From Paenibacillus sp. UNC451MF (GTDB lineage Bacteria > Bacillota > Bacilli > Paenibacillales > NBRC-103111), in assembly GCF_000686845.1 (NCBI RefSeq), contig NZ_JMLS01000002.1, forward strand, positions 495,829-559,828: a stretch of DNA of 64,000 nt, read 5' to 3'. How positions within the stretch are numbered: position 1 is the first letter of the stretch; each line of letters opens with the position of its first letter. Of the stretch, positions 24,983-34,469 are shown piece by piece. A model generated the notes under the pieces. That model was given only the letters and a program-made list of their open reading frames with translations, ran no database searches and was not told the DNA's origin. The position numbers and the translations under genes are program-made.

Positions 24983-26581
24983 CTATTTTACCACAACTGA
25001 CCCTTGTGCCGTAGCATCTACGATAATATCCTGCACAGCCTTATCCAGCCTGTTGCCCGCAAACACGATATCCTGTGTACCTGCACCGCTGATCTGCGCA
25101 TAAACATCCGTCCCTTGTGCTGCCGATGCACCTTGAACGAATACTTCCTGCGTATCCTTCAATTCCATAACAGCCGTGTTAGGGTGTGGATTTTTCATTC
25201 CGAAGCCTATTAATTCTATATCATCGCCGTTCTCGATTCTAAGAGCAGCGCCTTCTCTCGTTTCGATACGCACGTGATGCATTTGAAGCGAGCGAACATA
25301 TTTGCAGTACATTCCTTTCCCCGCCATCACAAGCTCCTCACGCACCATATCCGGCTCGCCGCCTTGTTCGTTCGGATCCGTCGTCATTTCGATATGAATG
25401 TGATCCATGACAACATCTTCAATCGGCATTTCGGGAAGGCCGTATAGGAATCCTGCCGCTCCCAGTACTTCCGTTGCCGTAATATGGCTCAAATGAATAT
25501 GGCGGAAAACTGGAGTGGATTCCGAGATCGGCTGCGGTTCGGGACTTGAAATCTCAGGGTTGTCCGGATCGACTCCATAACGGTAAAAGGAGTTGATTGC
25601 AATTGGGCAAAGCACACCCTTCATAAAAATGTTATTCACTTGTACATGCTCAATCGTTCCTCCGCGAGCACGGTTCGACTTGAACCGAATGCCCCGGTCC
25701 GTTCCAATGAATACACAGTTGGAAATCGTCACATGACGAATACCGCCGGCGGTTTCGCTTCCCAAGACGACTCCGCCATGCCCCGCACGCATGGTGCAGT
25801 TCGTTACGGTGACATTTTCGGTTGGAATTCCGATTCGTCTTCCGTCCTCGTCGATACCGGATTTCAAGCACAAGCAATCGTCCCCAACGTCAAATTGGCA
25901 ATCGGAGATACGAACATAACGGCAGGAATCGATATCGAGCCCGTCCCCGTTCGGTGTGTCCGAAGGATTTTGAATCAGAACGCTGTGAATGGTCACATTA
26001 TCGCAATAGACGAGATGTGTGTTCCAAAACGGTGAGTTTTGCAGCGTAATGCCCTCCAAACGCACATTCGTGCAGCGGAAAAGCTGGAACAGTGCAGGAC
26101 GTAAAAATTGCGTACCCCACTCCACAATATTGCTCTTGATATCCATAAGATGACGATTCAGCTCAAACAGCTGAAGCTCTCTTGCGCTGGATGGACGGCG
26201 TCCTGCCTTACATTCACGGTACTGCTGCCACCAAGCGACGCCTTGACCGTCAATGATGCCGCCTCCGACAATCGATATATTCGTTAAATCCGCTCCATAT
26301 ACCAGCGGAGAATATCCGTAGCATTCATACCCGGACCAACGCGTTTTAACAAACGGGTAATCGTCCGGATTCGTGGAAAACAGCAGCTTCGCACCTGAAT
26401 CAATGTGAACGGTCATATTGCTTTTTAAATGAACGGCGCCCGTCAAATACGTTCCAGCCGGAAAAAAGACCGTACCGCCACCAGCAGCCTCGCAAGCTTC
26501 CAACGTGCGGCGAATGGCGTCCGTATTCATCGTCACGCCGTCTCCAACCGCTCCATATTCCAAAACATTATACACAGTCAT
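24983..26581 (-). CDS. GH28 family polygalacturonase-like glycoside hydrolase
   Basis: A 532-residue right-handed beta-helix. Residues 1-60 have the pectate-lyase-superfamily start ('NVLEYGAVGDGVTMNTDAIR'). The GH28 active site is complete: 'NGDGLDID' at 211-218, Asp-Asp at 234-235, 'GHGG' at 268-271 and 'RGIRFKS' at 297-303. There is no signal peptide, so it would cut galacturonides (or rhamnogalacturonan oligomers) inside the cell in exo mode. The ATG at 26581 follows AGGAGG; an ATG 18 bases earlier contains that site. It is the first gene of an operon with the SDR. Confidence 0.93.
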   Translation of the reverse strand: MTVYNVLEYGAVGDGVTMNTDAIRRTLEACEAAGGGTVFFPAGTYLTGAVHLKSNMTVHIDSGAKLLFSTNPDDYPFVKTRWSGYECYGYSPLVYGADLTNISIVGGGIIDGQGVAWWQQYRECKAGRRPSSARELQLFELNRHLMDIKSNIVEWGTQFLRPALFQLFRCTNVRLEGITLQNSPFWNTHLVYCDNVTIHSVLIQNPSDTPNGDGLDIDSCRYVRISDCQFDVGDDCLCLKSGIDEDGRRIGIPTENVTVTNCTMRAGHGGVVLGSETAGGIRHVTISNCVFIGTDRGIRFKSNRARGGTIEHVQVNNIFMKGVLCPIAINSFYRYGVDPDNPEISSPEPQPISESTPVFRHIHLSHITATEVLGAAGFLYGLPEMPIEDVVMDHIHIEMTTDPNEQGGEPDMVREELVMAGKGMYCKYVRSLQMHHVRIETREGAALRIENGDDIELIGFGMKNPHPNTAVMELKDTQEVFVQGASAAQGTDVYAQISGAGTQDIVFAGNRLDKAVQDIIVDATAQGSVVVK

Positions 26582-26816
26582 GATGTTCCTCCTGTTCATT
26601 CGAAAGCGACAAAAGCGCCGATTTTCTCATGAGTCTCTTTGTTATATTAATCCTATCCTAGTATCGCTGAAAGGAAAGTACCAGGCAATCTCCTGATTTT
26701 AACCTATTGGATGAATCGTTCTAGGTATTGGATAAGCAGATAGTCTTTTTTTAACTTCTGGATGTTCTTAATTTAACCTGTTGCCCTATAAGCCCTTATT
26801 CCCGTTGACAATAAAA

Positions 26817-26860
26817 CAAAAAGGAACGAGTGAGCTGTGCGTGCAGCCAACTGTTCCCTT
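26817..26860 (-). terminator. Terminator of the SBP-YesN-YesM operon
   Basis: On the minus strand AAGGGAACAGT with its near complement ACTCGTTCCTT, plus an inner GGCTG/CAGCT step, followed by TTTTTG; 15 bp after the kinase stop at 26876. The remaining spacer to the GH28 start holds only its promoter region. Confidence 0.75.
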
Positions 26861-26875
26861 CATTTTTATCCTTGC

Positions 26876-28684
26876 TTACTTATTATCGACAACCGCTGGC
26901 ATCATCATGATCAGCTTCGTCCCTTTCTCTGGAGTGCTCTCGATCCTTAACCCGTAGGCTTCACCGAAAACCATCTGAATGCGTCGATGCACATTAAGAA
27001 TGCCGATACCGCCTTTCTTGCCGGATTCTTCGTCCGCCAGCCGATTGGCATATAATTTGGCACGAAGCAGAGACAGCTCATCTTCCGCTATGCCACTGCC
27101 GTTATCCTCCACGCTGACCCAGAACATGCCGTCACTCTCTCCTGCATCAATTCTAATGAAGTGATAGTCTTCTACACCGTCAGGGAAAGCATGCTGGAAC
27201 ACATTTTCAACCAACGGCTGGAGCGTGAGCCGAACCATCTTATGCAGCAGGTAATCCGGTTGTACGGCAACATCGACTTCGAACTCTCGTCCAATCCGGT
27301 GCCGAAGTATAACCAAGTAATACATGACATGCTTAAGCTCATTGGCTACCGTAATCTCCTCCAAATTCGTCTGAGCCGAATAGCGAAGCATATAAGCAAG
27401 CGAATTGACGATTTCGGAAATTTCCTCCGAATCGCGAATGAAGGCATAGCATACGATCATTTCCAATGTGTTATACATGAAATGCGGATTTATTTGCAGC
27501 TGCAGCGACTGGAGCACTGCTTTTTGCCGTTCCAACTGCATTTCCTGATTTTTCAGCTCGACCTGGTATACTTTTTCCACCATTTCCTGTAGCCGGTTAA
27601 CCATGATATTGTAGCGCATCATCAGCTCGACCATTTCATCGTAGCGTTCAGGCAGCGGGATCGTCACCCAGTTGCCTTTTTCCGTCTCGCGCATTCCGTT
27701 CTTCAGCACCTGGATCGGCTCTGTTATGGACTTTCCGAATCGATAGGCCAGAAGCAGGGCTATGCACAGCGTGAACAACCCTACAACAATCGTGGTCATA
27801 CGAATTTTGGAGACGGGCTTTCGCAGCTCATCAAGCGGCATAGAAACGACAAGATTCCAGCCTGAGTAGTCGGATTTCTGGGTCATGTACATCCGCCGTA
27901 CGTTGTTCTCGGTTGCCTCAACCAAAGAGAGCTCGCCCTCTCTCAGCTTTTGCTTCAGGTCAGCATTGACGAGAGTTCCCACCTTCTCGCGCTGTGGATG
28001 GTATACGATCTGTCCTTTATCATCCATGATGAAGAAGTACCCGTTTGGGCCAAGCTCAATTCCTTTCCACATGGCAGCCAAGTCCGACGCTCGCATTTCT
28101 ATGGCAAGAATCCCTTTAGGTGCGATAGAGGTTAATCCTTTGATCTGCCTGATGAGTGTCAGCATAGGAAAACGAGTATCGTTCAATATACTGTGGTTTA
28201 ATATACTAAGGCTTCCATCTTCATTCGTATTGGCCCGGTAATAGCTCAACTGCTCTCGAACCTCACTCGTACTGAACGATTGTTCCGGCACATCATAGAA
28301 ATAATAAGCTGCGTTCTCATTGAAGCTGATGAGGTAGATGGATGCAATCTCCGGATTGCGAATAAAAACCGGATCGACTCCCGCTTCCTTAATAAGTCTG
28401 CGATACTCAAAAAATTCGTAAAACTCCGGTTTTGGAGGTAAATCCATGAACCGCTTTACTTCTCTATTGGTTAATAAGGAAACCATGGAACGCTCATACG
28501 ATTGTAAGTATAGATCTGTATGGTGTACGGCGTTCGCCACGATTTGCGTCATTTGATTCTTGGCCAATACATCCAGCTCTTGAGAAGAAGTGGTGTAAGA
28601 GAACACTCCTACACTAGATAAGGAAAGGACAATTACAACTAAAAAATATACAAACAGCTTGCGGTAAACACTTCCACGCTTCAT
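26876..28684 (-). CDS. YesM-type sensor histidine kinase
   Basis: A 602-residue membrane kinase. TM1 lies at about 10-30, an extracellular Cache-type sensor at 31-290, TM2 at about 295-315 and HAMP to about 370. The HisKA_7TM-like/His_kinase domain carries the phospho-acceptor in 'QLQINPHFMYNTLEMIVCY'. The ATPase has 'PLVENVFQHAFPDG', 'VEDNGSGI' and 'GGIGILNVHRRIQMVFG'. It is the last gene of the operon and overlaps the regulator by ATGA, so the two are translated together. Such kinases sense oligosaccharides outside the cell. The solute-binding protein gene in the same operon, with no permease, suggests that the protein delivers the ligand signal (inference). Confidence 0.95.
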   Translation of the reverse strand: MKRGSVYRKLFVYFLVVIVLSLSSVGVFSYTTSSQELDVLAKNQMTQIVANAVHHTDLYLQSYERSMVSLLTNREVKRFMDLPPKPEFYEFFEYRRLIKEAGVDPVFIRNPEIASIYLISFNENAAYYFYDVPEQSFSTSEVREQLSYYRANTNEDGSLSILNHSILNDTRFPMLTLIRQIKGLTSIAPKGILAIEMRASDLAAMWKGIELGPNGYFFIMDDKGQIVYHPQREKVGTLVNADLKQKLREGELSLVEATENNVRRMYMTQKSDYSGWNLVVSMPLDELRKPVSKIRMTTIVVGLFTLCIALLLAYRFGKSITEPIQVLKNGMRETEKGNWVTIPLPERYDEMVELMMRYNIMVNRLQEMVEKVYQVELKNQEMQLERQKAVLQSLQLQINPHFMYNTLEMIVCYAFIRDSEEISEIVNSLAYMLRYSAQTNLEEITVANELKHVMYYLVILRHRIGREFEVDVAVQPDYLLHKMVRLTLQPLVENVFQHAFPDGVEDYHFIRIDAGESDGMFWVSVEDNGSGIAEDELSLLRAKLYANRLADEESGKKGGIGILNVHRRIQMVFGEAYGLRIESTPEKGTKLIMMMPAVVDNK

Positions 28685-29700
28685 TTGATCCCCATTTGAT
28701 TTCGAAATTCTGACGGCGAGATCCCGACGATTTTTTTGAACGTTTTCGTAAAATGCGGATAATCCTCATACCCAACCAATTCAGCCACATCAACAATGCG
28801 AATATGGGGAACCGACAGAAGCTCCTTGGCCTTCTCGATCCGCCGATTGATCCGATAACGGACGAATGTCTCGTTAGTCATTCTTTTGAATAAAGCGCTG
28901 AAGTAAGATGGAGTTAGACCTATCATCGCCGCAACCTGGTCTAGCGATATGTCTTCGGATAGCCTGCTATCGATATATGCCTTGGCCTCCTCCATAGGAT
29001 CTTTGAAGTTTCCTTTTCGAGCTGCAAGCAGACTGAACGCCATCAGACGAAGACGATTCTCGAATGAATCCAATGCCGACTTGGCGCTTGAGTCCTGTAG
29101 TTCTTCATAGACATAATCCTTTAACACGCCTCTTGCATGAAAACGTTTGACCAGCATCGCCGAACAATCCTCCAGAAGCTCTTTCAGCTTGGCCAACGTC
29201 AAATTCGCCGATAGACAGTACCGTCTCCACAAGTCACCAAGCCGGGTCAATTCTTCCATCTGCAGCGACCAAATGCTTTGCTCCATCGCATCAATCCACT
29301 CGATATAACGGGAGACGGAGAAGTAGCCTGTGGTCGATTCCTGAATAAGCTGGCTCAACATTTTATGCAGGTCATTTTTCATCAGAGGCTTTAGCAAATA
29401 ATGCTTCACCCCATAGGCCATTGCTTTTTGAGCGTATTCAAAATCGTTATGACCGGAAATAACTGCGGTTTGAATATGTGGATAATCACTATGAATCATT
29501 TGGCAAAGGGCCAGCCCGTCCATTTTGGGCATGCGAATATCCGTCAAGATTATATCGGGCTCCAATATATTAATTTTCTCCAATGCGTCCAAGCCGTTCT
29601 CTGCGGTTCTGATCCCTTCAAAGGAAGGAGCGTACGCCTCAGCCATTTTGACCAATCCTAACCGAATAATAGGTTCATCATCAACGATGAGCAGATGCAT
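28681..29700 (-). CDS. YesN-type response regulator with AraC DNA-binding domain
   Basis: A 339-residue regulator. The receiver domain has 'LLIVDDEPIIRLGL', the phosphoacceptor Asp in 'DIILTDIRMPKMDG' and Lys in 'HYLLKP'. A helical linker follows, then an AraC domain ('ISLDQVAAMIGLTPSYFSALFKR', 'RIVDVAELVGYEDYPHFTKTFKK', 'ISPSEFRNQMG'). The ATG at 29700 follows AAAGGAG; an upstream GTG (29721) would place this site inside the gene. It probably activates genes for the sugar sensed by the paired kinase, perhaps the upstream Gfo/Idh-isomerase genes or the GH28 operon. Confidence 0.95.
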   Translation of the reverse strand: MHLLIVDDEPIIRLGLVKMAEAYAPSFEGIRTAENGLDALEKINILEPDIILTDIRMPKMDGLALCQMIHSDYPHIQTAVISGHNDFEYAQKAMAYGVKHYLLKPLMKNDLHKMLSQLIQESTTGYFSVSRYIEWIDAMEQSIWSLQMEELTRLGDLWRRYCLSANLTLAKLKELLEDCSAMLVKRFHARGVLKDYVYEELQDSSAKSALDSFENRLRLMAFSLLAARKGNFKDPMEEAKAYIDSRLSEDISLDQVAAMIGLTPSYFSALFKRMTNETFVRYRINRRIEKAKELLSVPHIRIVDVAELVGYEDYPHFTKTFKKIVGISPSEFRNQMGIK

Positions 29701-29789
29701 GGAAGTCAGCTCCTTTTGCACCGGTTCTTTGCACGAATCCGTCTAATGTGTGGAACACACGAATCGCGGCGGCACCAGTGATCTCTTCC

Positions 29790-31346
29790 TTATGGTTTGT
29801 ACAGATTGACGATTCCTTCTCGCCGGTTAAATCGTTCCGTTGCTTCCTTAATGATTTCATCGCCGCCTTGCTGCCTGTACTCCTCGATCACCTTAGGCCA
29901 ATCGCTGATGGGCTCTTTGCCGTATATCATCTTGATGATATGATCCATAATGAATCGCGGCGCACCATCCTGCGTCATTGGGGCAAGGTCCGGATATTTG
30001 GCAAAAGAAATCAAGTCCGGATTAAATCCGATCCCCGGAAGCCCCTCTTTCATGACAATATGGTCCAAAGCATACAGCGTATCTCTGCCGTTCTGATCAA
30101 GTGCAAGCCGCATCCGGTTGGCTGTGGCGTCATGAGCTCCCCATAATGTGCCGCTGCGCCAGCCCTCTTCTTCAATGGCATCCTTTGTTTGAGGAAGCTT
30201 ATAGCTGATTTTGCCGTCCTTCACCGTATAAGTGTCCCCTTCAATGCCAAAAGTGAAAAAGGTCTCCGCCTCCAGCGTCTGCATCCAATCAAAAAACTGC
30301 ACGATTCGTGCTGCCGTCTCCATTTTGACGTTCTTGTTAATATAAAAAGCCGAAATAACCGGGGTATAGTAAAAATATCCCCCTCTGCCTTCCCGACCTT
30401 TCGGTGATGGGATAATATCTACTTTAGCCGAGGGGAGCATCTGCTTGATCGATGTACGAAAATCAATCAGTCCTATAGCATTAGAGGACCAAATCCCCGC
30501 TTTGCCCGAACGAATGAACCTCAAAAAGTCTGTCGATGAAATCGTCGCAAAATCATTGGCGACTAATCCCTCATCCAGCATCGACTTATATGTCAGGAGC
30601 GCTTTCTCCATATGATCCACATCGAAAAATTTAGGTACAACCTGTCCGTTGACCACTTCAAATTGATCGCGGTACGGCAGCACATCGTACGCACCTAGAA
30701 TAAGGTCGGCGTATTTCAAATTTTCCCTCATTAAATAAGGATGCTCGACCCCCATGTTCTTAAAGGCCCTCAGCACATCCAGAAACTCCTCTACCGTCTG
30801 CGGCGGCTTTAAGCCCGCCTGCTCCAGCAGGTCCGTCCGGATAAAGGTCGCTCTTCTAGACGGATTCGTCAAATATGTTGGAATACCGTACGTTTTTCCG
30901 TTATAGGATACTGCTTCCCACGCATCCCTCGGGACGTTCTTCAGCAGATTAGGAGCATACTGCTTCAACAAATCGTCGAGCGGCATAAAGACGCCTGCTT
31001 CCACTGAACCTGACATTGTTGTACTGGTAGGCGTTCCATTGCTTCCGACAACGTCCGGAATGCTGTTGCCTGCAAACAGGACAGGCAGCTTAGATTCCTC
31101 TATCACTCTGACTTCAAGTGAAGTGTTAGTCAGTTCTCCTAGTTTCAACACCCACTTATCCTGGCTCAGATTGCTAATCCTTGAATAGTAACCGCTGCTC
31201 GAGGTCGTTGTGTAGGAGATGGAAAATTTCGTGGGCTTGCTCTCATCGACTACAGGCTGTTTTGCAGCTTTATCATCCTGGAAACAACCGACAGTACTAA
31301 CGGCTGTAAGAGCTAAAGTCAGAAATGTGCCGATGGTTCTTTTCAT
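29790..31346 (-). CDS. ABC-type extracellular solute-binding lipoprotein (LplA-like), no permease nearby
   Basis: A 518-residue lipoprotein. A basic, hydrophobic signal ends in the lipobox 'STVGC'. The mature part resembles the LplA/YtcQ group of large oligosaccharide-binding proteins ('LFAGNSIPDVVGSNGTPT', 'GKTYGIPTYLTNPSRRATFIRTDLLEQAGLKPPQTVEEFLDVLRAFKN' region, 'ETFFTFGIEGDTYTV'). The ATG at 31346 is chosen over the open-frame start at 31412 because it gives a clean signal peptide behind AAGGGA. It is followed 89 bp later by the YesN and YesM genes. The absence of permease genes makes a sensory role plausible. Confidence 0.92.
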   Translation of the reverse strand: MKRTIGTFLTLALTAVSTVGCFQDDKAAKQPVVDESKPTKFSISYTTTSSSGYYSRISNLSQDKWVLKLGELTNTSLEVRVIEESKLPVLFAGNSIPDVVGSNGTPTSTTMSGSVEAGVFMPLDDLLKQYAPNLLKNVPRDAWEAVSYNGKTYGIPTYLTNPSRRATFIRTDLLEQAGLKPPQTVEEFLDVLRAFKNMGVEHPYLMRENLKYADLILGAYDVLPYRDQFEVVNGQVVPKFFDVDHMEKALLTYKSMLDEGLVANDFATISSTDFLRFIRSGKAGIWSSNAIGLIDFRTSIKQMLPSAKVDIIPSPKGREGRGGYFYYTPVISAFYINKNVKMETAARIVQFFDWMQTLEAETFFTFGIEGDTYTVKDGKISYKLPQTKDAIEEEGWRSGTLWGAHDATANRMRLALDQNGRDTLYALDHIVMKEGLPGIGFNPDLISFAKYPDLAPMTQDGAPRFIMDHIIKMIYGKEPISDWPKVIEEYRQQGGDEIIKEATERFNRREGIVNLYKP

Positions 31347-31385
31347 ACGAGTCCCTTCATTGACTGTATTAGATAAGAAGGAATG

Positions 31386-31429
31386 CAAAAGGGCCGACCA
31401 CAGGTTCATCACCTGAAGTACAGCCCCTC
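31386..31429 (-). terminator. Hairpin between the Gfo/Idh gene and the SBP-YesNM genes
   Basis: On the minus strand AGGGGCTG pairs (with a bulge and one G-U) with CGGCCCT, with an inner CAGGT/ACCTG stem, followed by TTTTGC. It may be an attenuator that separates the dehydrogenase transcript from the sensor operon. Confidence 0.55.
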
Positions 31430-31455
31430 TGTCATAAGTTATCCGGGAGCAGACG

Positions 31456-32415
31456 CTAGTTAGGGTACTTAATCTCTAGTTTCCGACCTTCAGCGTTCGC
31501 TAATTTCGCATAGTGCACCAATACTTGGGTTTTCAAATAGTCGGCTCCGCACGTCTCCGAATCGCGCTGTTCCTTAAGTGACGCCAGAAACTCAGCTAAT
31601 GTATCGGAAGTATCTACACCACTGTAATCGCTAATTTGCTCCTCAACGCCATCCTTAATAACTCTAATGACTTGATTCTCATATTGGATCGTGCCTTCGG
31701 TTCCCTCGATCCTCCAATTACCGTGCCATGGAGTTTGATTTCCTCTGGAGGCGATAGAGGCGTTGTAGCTCACCTTGATGCCGCCTTCCATTTCCAGCAA
31801 AGCATTGGTGTTAATAATTGCACCTTCTTCGTCCCAGCCGCCTATTGGGTTGTACATGTCCGCATAGACCGTTTTTCCTTCAACGCCGGTAAAGTAGCGA
31901 ATCATATCAAAATGATGGACGCCGATATCGTCGAGCAGGCTGACCGTGTACTTCCGCTGTACATGGTGGTATCTATAAAACGCGATATCGATTGCGGAAA
32001 TACGTCCGATTGCACCAGCATCCAGAAGCTGCTTCAATTTGCGGACGGCTGCGTTGCGGCGGTAGTTTTCGGCTATCATGAAGGGGATATTCTCCTTAAC
32101 CGCACGCTTCACCACTTCAATTGATTCCTCATAATCAAACGATATCGGCTTCTCGCACAGGACAGGCAGTTTTCTGTCAAAAGCTGCGTTGTTAACAATC
32201 GTATGCGCCATAGGAGAGGTTACATTGACCACAAAGTCAAGCTGCTCCTTCTCCAATGCCTCAGCAAGCGACGTGTAGAACGGAAAATGATCGTCCCCCA
32301 TCTTCTCTTTCATCGAAGCATCGGTCTCAACCACTGCCGCCAATAACCCTTTATCCCTCAATCTCTTGTACCATGAAAAACCTGCGCTCCCCAACCCAAC
32401 CAAAAGTGCCTTCAT
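31456..32415 (-). CDS. Gfo/Idh/MocA family oxidoreductase
   Basis: A 319-residue NAD(P)-dependent dehydrogenase. The N-terminal Rossmann domain starts 'MKALLVGLGSAGFSWYKRL' and carries the family 'EKP' motif in 'LPVLCEKPISFD'. The catalytic His-Asp region is 'DDIGVHHFDMIRYFTG'. It is a close paralogue of the N-terminal domain of the protein at 62607, which has an added cupin. Two in-frame ATGs lie 6 bases apart; the one at 32415 is at the right distance from GGGGAG. It lies 38 bp after the uronate-isomerase-like gene, so they are an operon that probably interconverts or oxidises a uronate or aldose. Confidence 0.9.
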   Translation of the reverse strand: MKALLVGLGSAGFSWYKRLRDKGLLAAVVETDASMKEKMGDDHFPFYTSLAEALEKEQLDFVVNVTSPMAHTIVNNAAFDRKLPVLCEKPISFDYEESIEVVKRAVKENIPFMIAENYRRNAAVRKLKQLLDAGAIGRISAIDIAFYRYHHVQRKYTVSLLDDIGVHHFDMIRYFTGVEGKTVYADMYNPIGGWDEEGAIINTNALLEMEGGIKVSYNASIASRGNQTPWHGNWRIEGTEGTIQYENQVIRVIKDGVEEQISDYSGVDTSDTLAEFLASLKEQRDSETCGADYLKTQVLVHYAKLANAEGRKLEIKYPN

Positions 32416-32453
32416 CGTCATTCTCCCCTCATATGGCTTCTCGCCATGAAATA

Positions 32454-33641
32454 TTATGAATTGTAATTGAATCCGTAACGTTGAGCTGCGCTTTCGTAAA
32501 GCCAATCTTTTGCAAGCTGGATCGCTGTTTCGTAATCAATCCATCCCGCTTCGATCTGATTATATAAAAATTCACCCATCAGCTTCTTAATGAGCAATAT
32601 TTTTCCGTAGCACCATTCAATGTTCCGCGCGTCCGAGACAATAAGCGAGCTCTTGATTCCAGGAAGCGCCTCCATGCGGTACTGCATAATGTCACGGTAA
32701 GTACTTGCGCGGAAGTTAAACCACCACATACCTCCAACATGCACGTTCGGATAGTTCCATGCCGCTTGTACGACATCCAGATTGTTGATCTCGGAAGCGA
32801 CCACCAGCTCGAATTGAATACGATAACGGGCAAACAATCCGGAGAGCTTAAGAATCCGCTGCGGGTCGTTTACCGGTACGGCCGTGTCGCACCATGAGCG
32901 CTCAACGCCAAGGAACAGCTGCAGGAACATGCCGTTTTGCTCTAATGTCTCACATAGAGTATGAAGGAGCAGCATCATGACCTGGTCGCGTGTTGCCGCA
33001 TCTAACGGATACTCTTCATTGGACTTGGCGTCATATGCCGGAAGCGTGGTCATAATGCCCGGGCAGCCCCACCCCTTGAACGTGGTTAGCAGCTCACGAA
33101 TCGCCTTCTTCACTTCTTCAAAGGTTTGTTCCCGATTTTCCGCTTGATGAATTTGTTTCGTCCAGTCGAACAGCCTGCCGTCGATCCGCGGAATAAGGAT
33201 AGCATCCCGATTCATATTGCTGCACTTCGCATGATCCGGCATATTCGTTACGAAAGCGCGAACACTTAGCTTGTCTGCCACTTCCTGAGCCCAGCCTGGT
33301 CTTGCGTTGGACGCGCGAACCGCAGCATCGGCCTCACGGATCGACTGAGCGTCACGGATTTCAATGCCGTACAAATTTTTGAATATATGTGTGAATACCC
33401 AATTCATCAGCGTATTGCGGGACCCTTTATAAGCGGCCAAAAAAGCTTCAATACGCTCTTCCTCCGGTAAATCCATTGCATTATCCGGATATCCTGCTGC
33501 CTGCATTTCTCGGTTCAGCCAAAAGTAATGCGCGATCTCCCAAAAATCTTGAGCGCTAAGCTGCTGCCCCACCAAATGGGTGTGTGTATCCAAAACGTCA
33601 AACCCCATTATCTCTTCTATGAACTCTTTTTGATTCAACAT
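32454..33641 (-). CDS. Uronate isomerase-like (UxaC superfamily) amidohydrolase-fold protein
   Basis: A protein of about 395 residues with the metal-site start 'FDVLDTHTHLVG' (HxH), 'AFVTNMPDHA' in the middle and 'VHVGGMWWFNF' and 'SSLIVSDARNIEWCYGK' near the end. This is the glucuronate/galacturonate isomerase pattern of the amidohydrolase superfamily, but the protein is shorter than typical UxaC (about 465 residues). UxaC converts uronates to keto-uronates, which fits the pectin context. The start is uncertain: 33641 lies 12 nt after GAAGGG; an ATG at 33665 lacks a site. It is the first gene of an operon with the Gfo/Idh gene. Confidence 0.82.
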   Translation of the reverse strand: MLNQKEFIEEIMGFDVLDTHTHLVGQQLSAQDFWEIAHYFWLNREMQAAGYPDNAMDLPEEERIEAFLAAYKGSRNTLMNWVFTHIFKNLYGIEIRDAQSIREADAAVRASNARPGWAQEVADKLSVRAFVTNMPDHAKCSNMNRDAILIPRIDGRLFDWTKQIHQAENREQTFEEVKKAIRELLTTFKGWGCPGIMTTLPAYDAKSNEEYPLDAATRDQVMMLLLHTLCETLEQNGMFLQLFLGVERSWCDTAVPVNDPQRILKLSGLFARYRIQFELVVASEINNLDVVQAAWNYPNVHVGGMWWFNFRASTYRDIMQYRMEALPGIKSSLIVSDARNIEWCYGKILLIKKLMGEFLYNQIEAGWIDYETAIQLAKDWLYESAAQRYGFNYNS

Positions 33642-33747
33642 GAGTTTGTTGTTCCCTTCTTTCATTGAAAATAAGGTTCTTCTCAACATCATACTACTTG
33701 TACTCAACCGCTTCCATGGCTTTACTTAGACTATAAGTTGTGATTTT

Positions 33748-33767
33748 TTATGATTTAGTTGTCATAA
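33748..33767. promoter_or_regulatory. Inverted repeat in the divergent spacer
   Basis: TTATGA-N8-TCATAA, a perfect 6-bp inverted repeat about 107 bp upstream of the isomerase-like gene, in the 297-bp spacer shared with the membrane-protein gene at 33939. A possible operator; the protein that binds is unknown. Confidence 0.35.
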
Positions 33768-33866
33768 ACAAATACTCCCTGATTTATTTTTCGAGGGAAC
33801 GGTTATTATAACCTATAGTCCCTTCACCCAAATTTGTCTGAATTTCGATCAAAAATTGAACATTCC

Positions 33867-33896
33867 TTGAACAAACCTTTCTTTTTGTGCTATACT
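33867..33896 (+). promoter_or_regulatory. Sigma-A promoter of the small membrane protein gene
   Basis: TTGAAC (33867-33872) and TATACT (33891-33896) are 18 bp apart and 43 bp before the ATG at 33939. Confidence 0.65.
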
Positions 33897-33938
33897 GATA
33901 TTAAGAAAACACTTACAAAGGAAACGGAAGTGACCATT

Positions 33939-34214
33939 ATGACTACGAAAACAGCAGCAGTTAGCAGCGTACGTCACAATGTAAAGGATGTACAACGTCT
34001 GGTCAATTGGATGACGGCTGCAGCTTGGGGCATTCTTGGCATTGGTCTTTTATTATGCTTATTTAATTTGCAGCACTTTAGCGATCGCAACACATCATTA
34101 ATGGTGGGTGTCGGCTTCTTGGTGGGCAGTGTTCACATTTATGTTATTCGTACCGCCATTCATCTTGTTCATTCTCGTATGCTGGATGCAGAGAATGACA
34201 AAATTCAACAATAG
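33939..34214 (+). CDS. Small two-helix membrane protein, hypothetical
   Basis: A 91-residue protein with two hydrophobic segments ('LVNWMTAAAWGILGIGLLLC' and 'LMVGVGFLVGSVHIYVI') and charged ends. I do not recognise a family. The open frame starts at 33834, but the promoter lies inside that extension and GGAAGTGA precedes the ATG at 33939. It has its own promoter and terminator, just upstream of the quinol oxidase operon but not part of it. Confidence 0.75.
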   Translation: MTTKTAAVSSVRHNVKDVQRLVNWMTAAAWGILGIGLLLCLFNLQHFSDRNTSLMVGVGFLVGSVHIYVIRTAIHLVHSRMLDAENDKIQQ

Positions 34215-34244
34215 ACCACTGTTAAGTTAAAAGTTTTTACATTA

Positions 34245-34278
34245 AACCCTTTTAAGAGCGATCTTAAAGGGGTTTTTG
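34245..34278 (+). terminator. Rho-independent terminator
   Basis: CCCTTTTAAGA pairs with TCTTAAAGGGG around a 4-nt loop, followed by TTTTTG, 30 bp after the stop at 34214. Confidence 0.85.
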
Positions 34279-34469
34279 TTTGCCAAAAATTAATAATCAT
34301 CTTTTTCGTGAACTTTATATTACAGAAAAAAGACGAAACCTTGACGTATTTGTTAACAGCGGCGAAAAATCGTTTAATATCTGTTATCTTAAGAAATAGC
34401 TAAGAACGTTCCACATTTCACAATCTGCTTCATCCGAGCGTTCGGAGAAACTTAAGGAGATGATATTAC

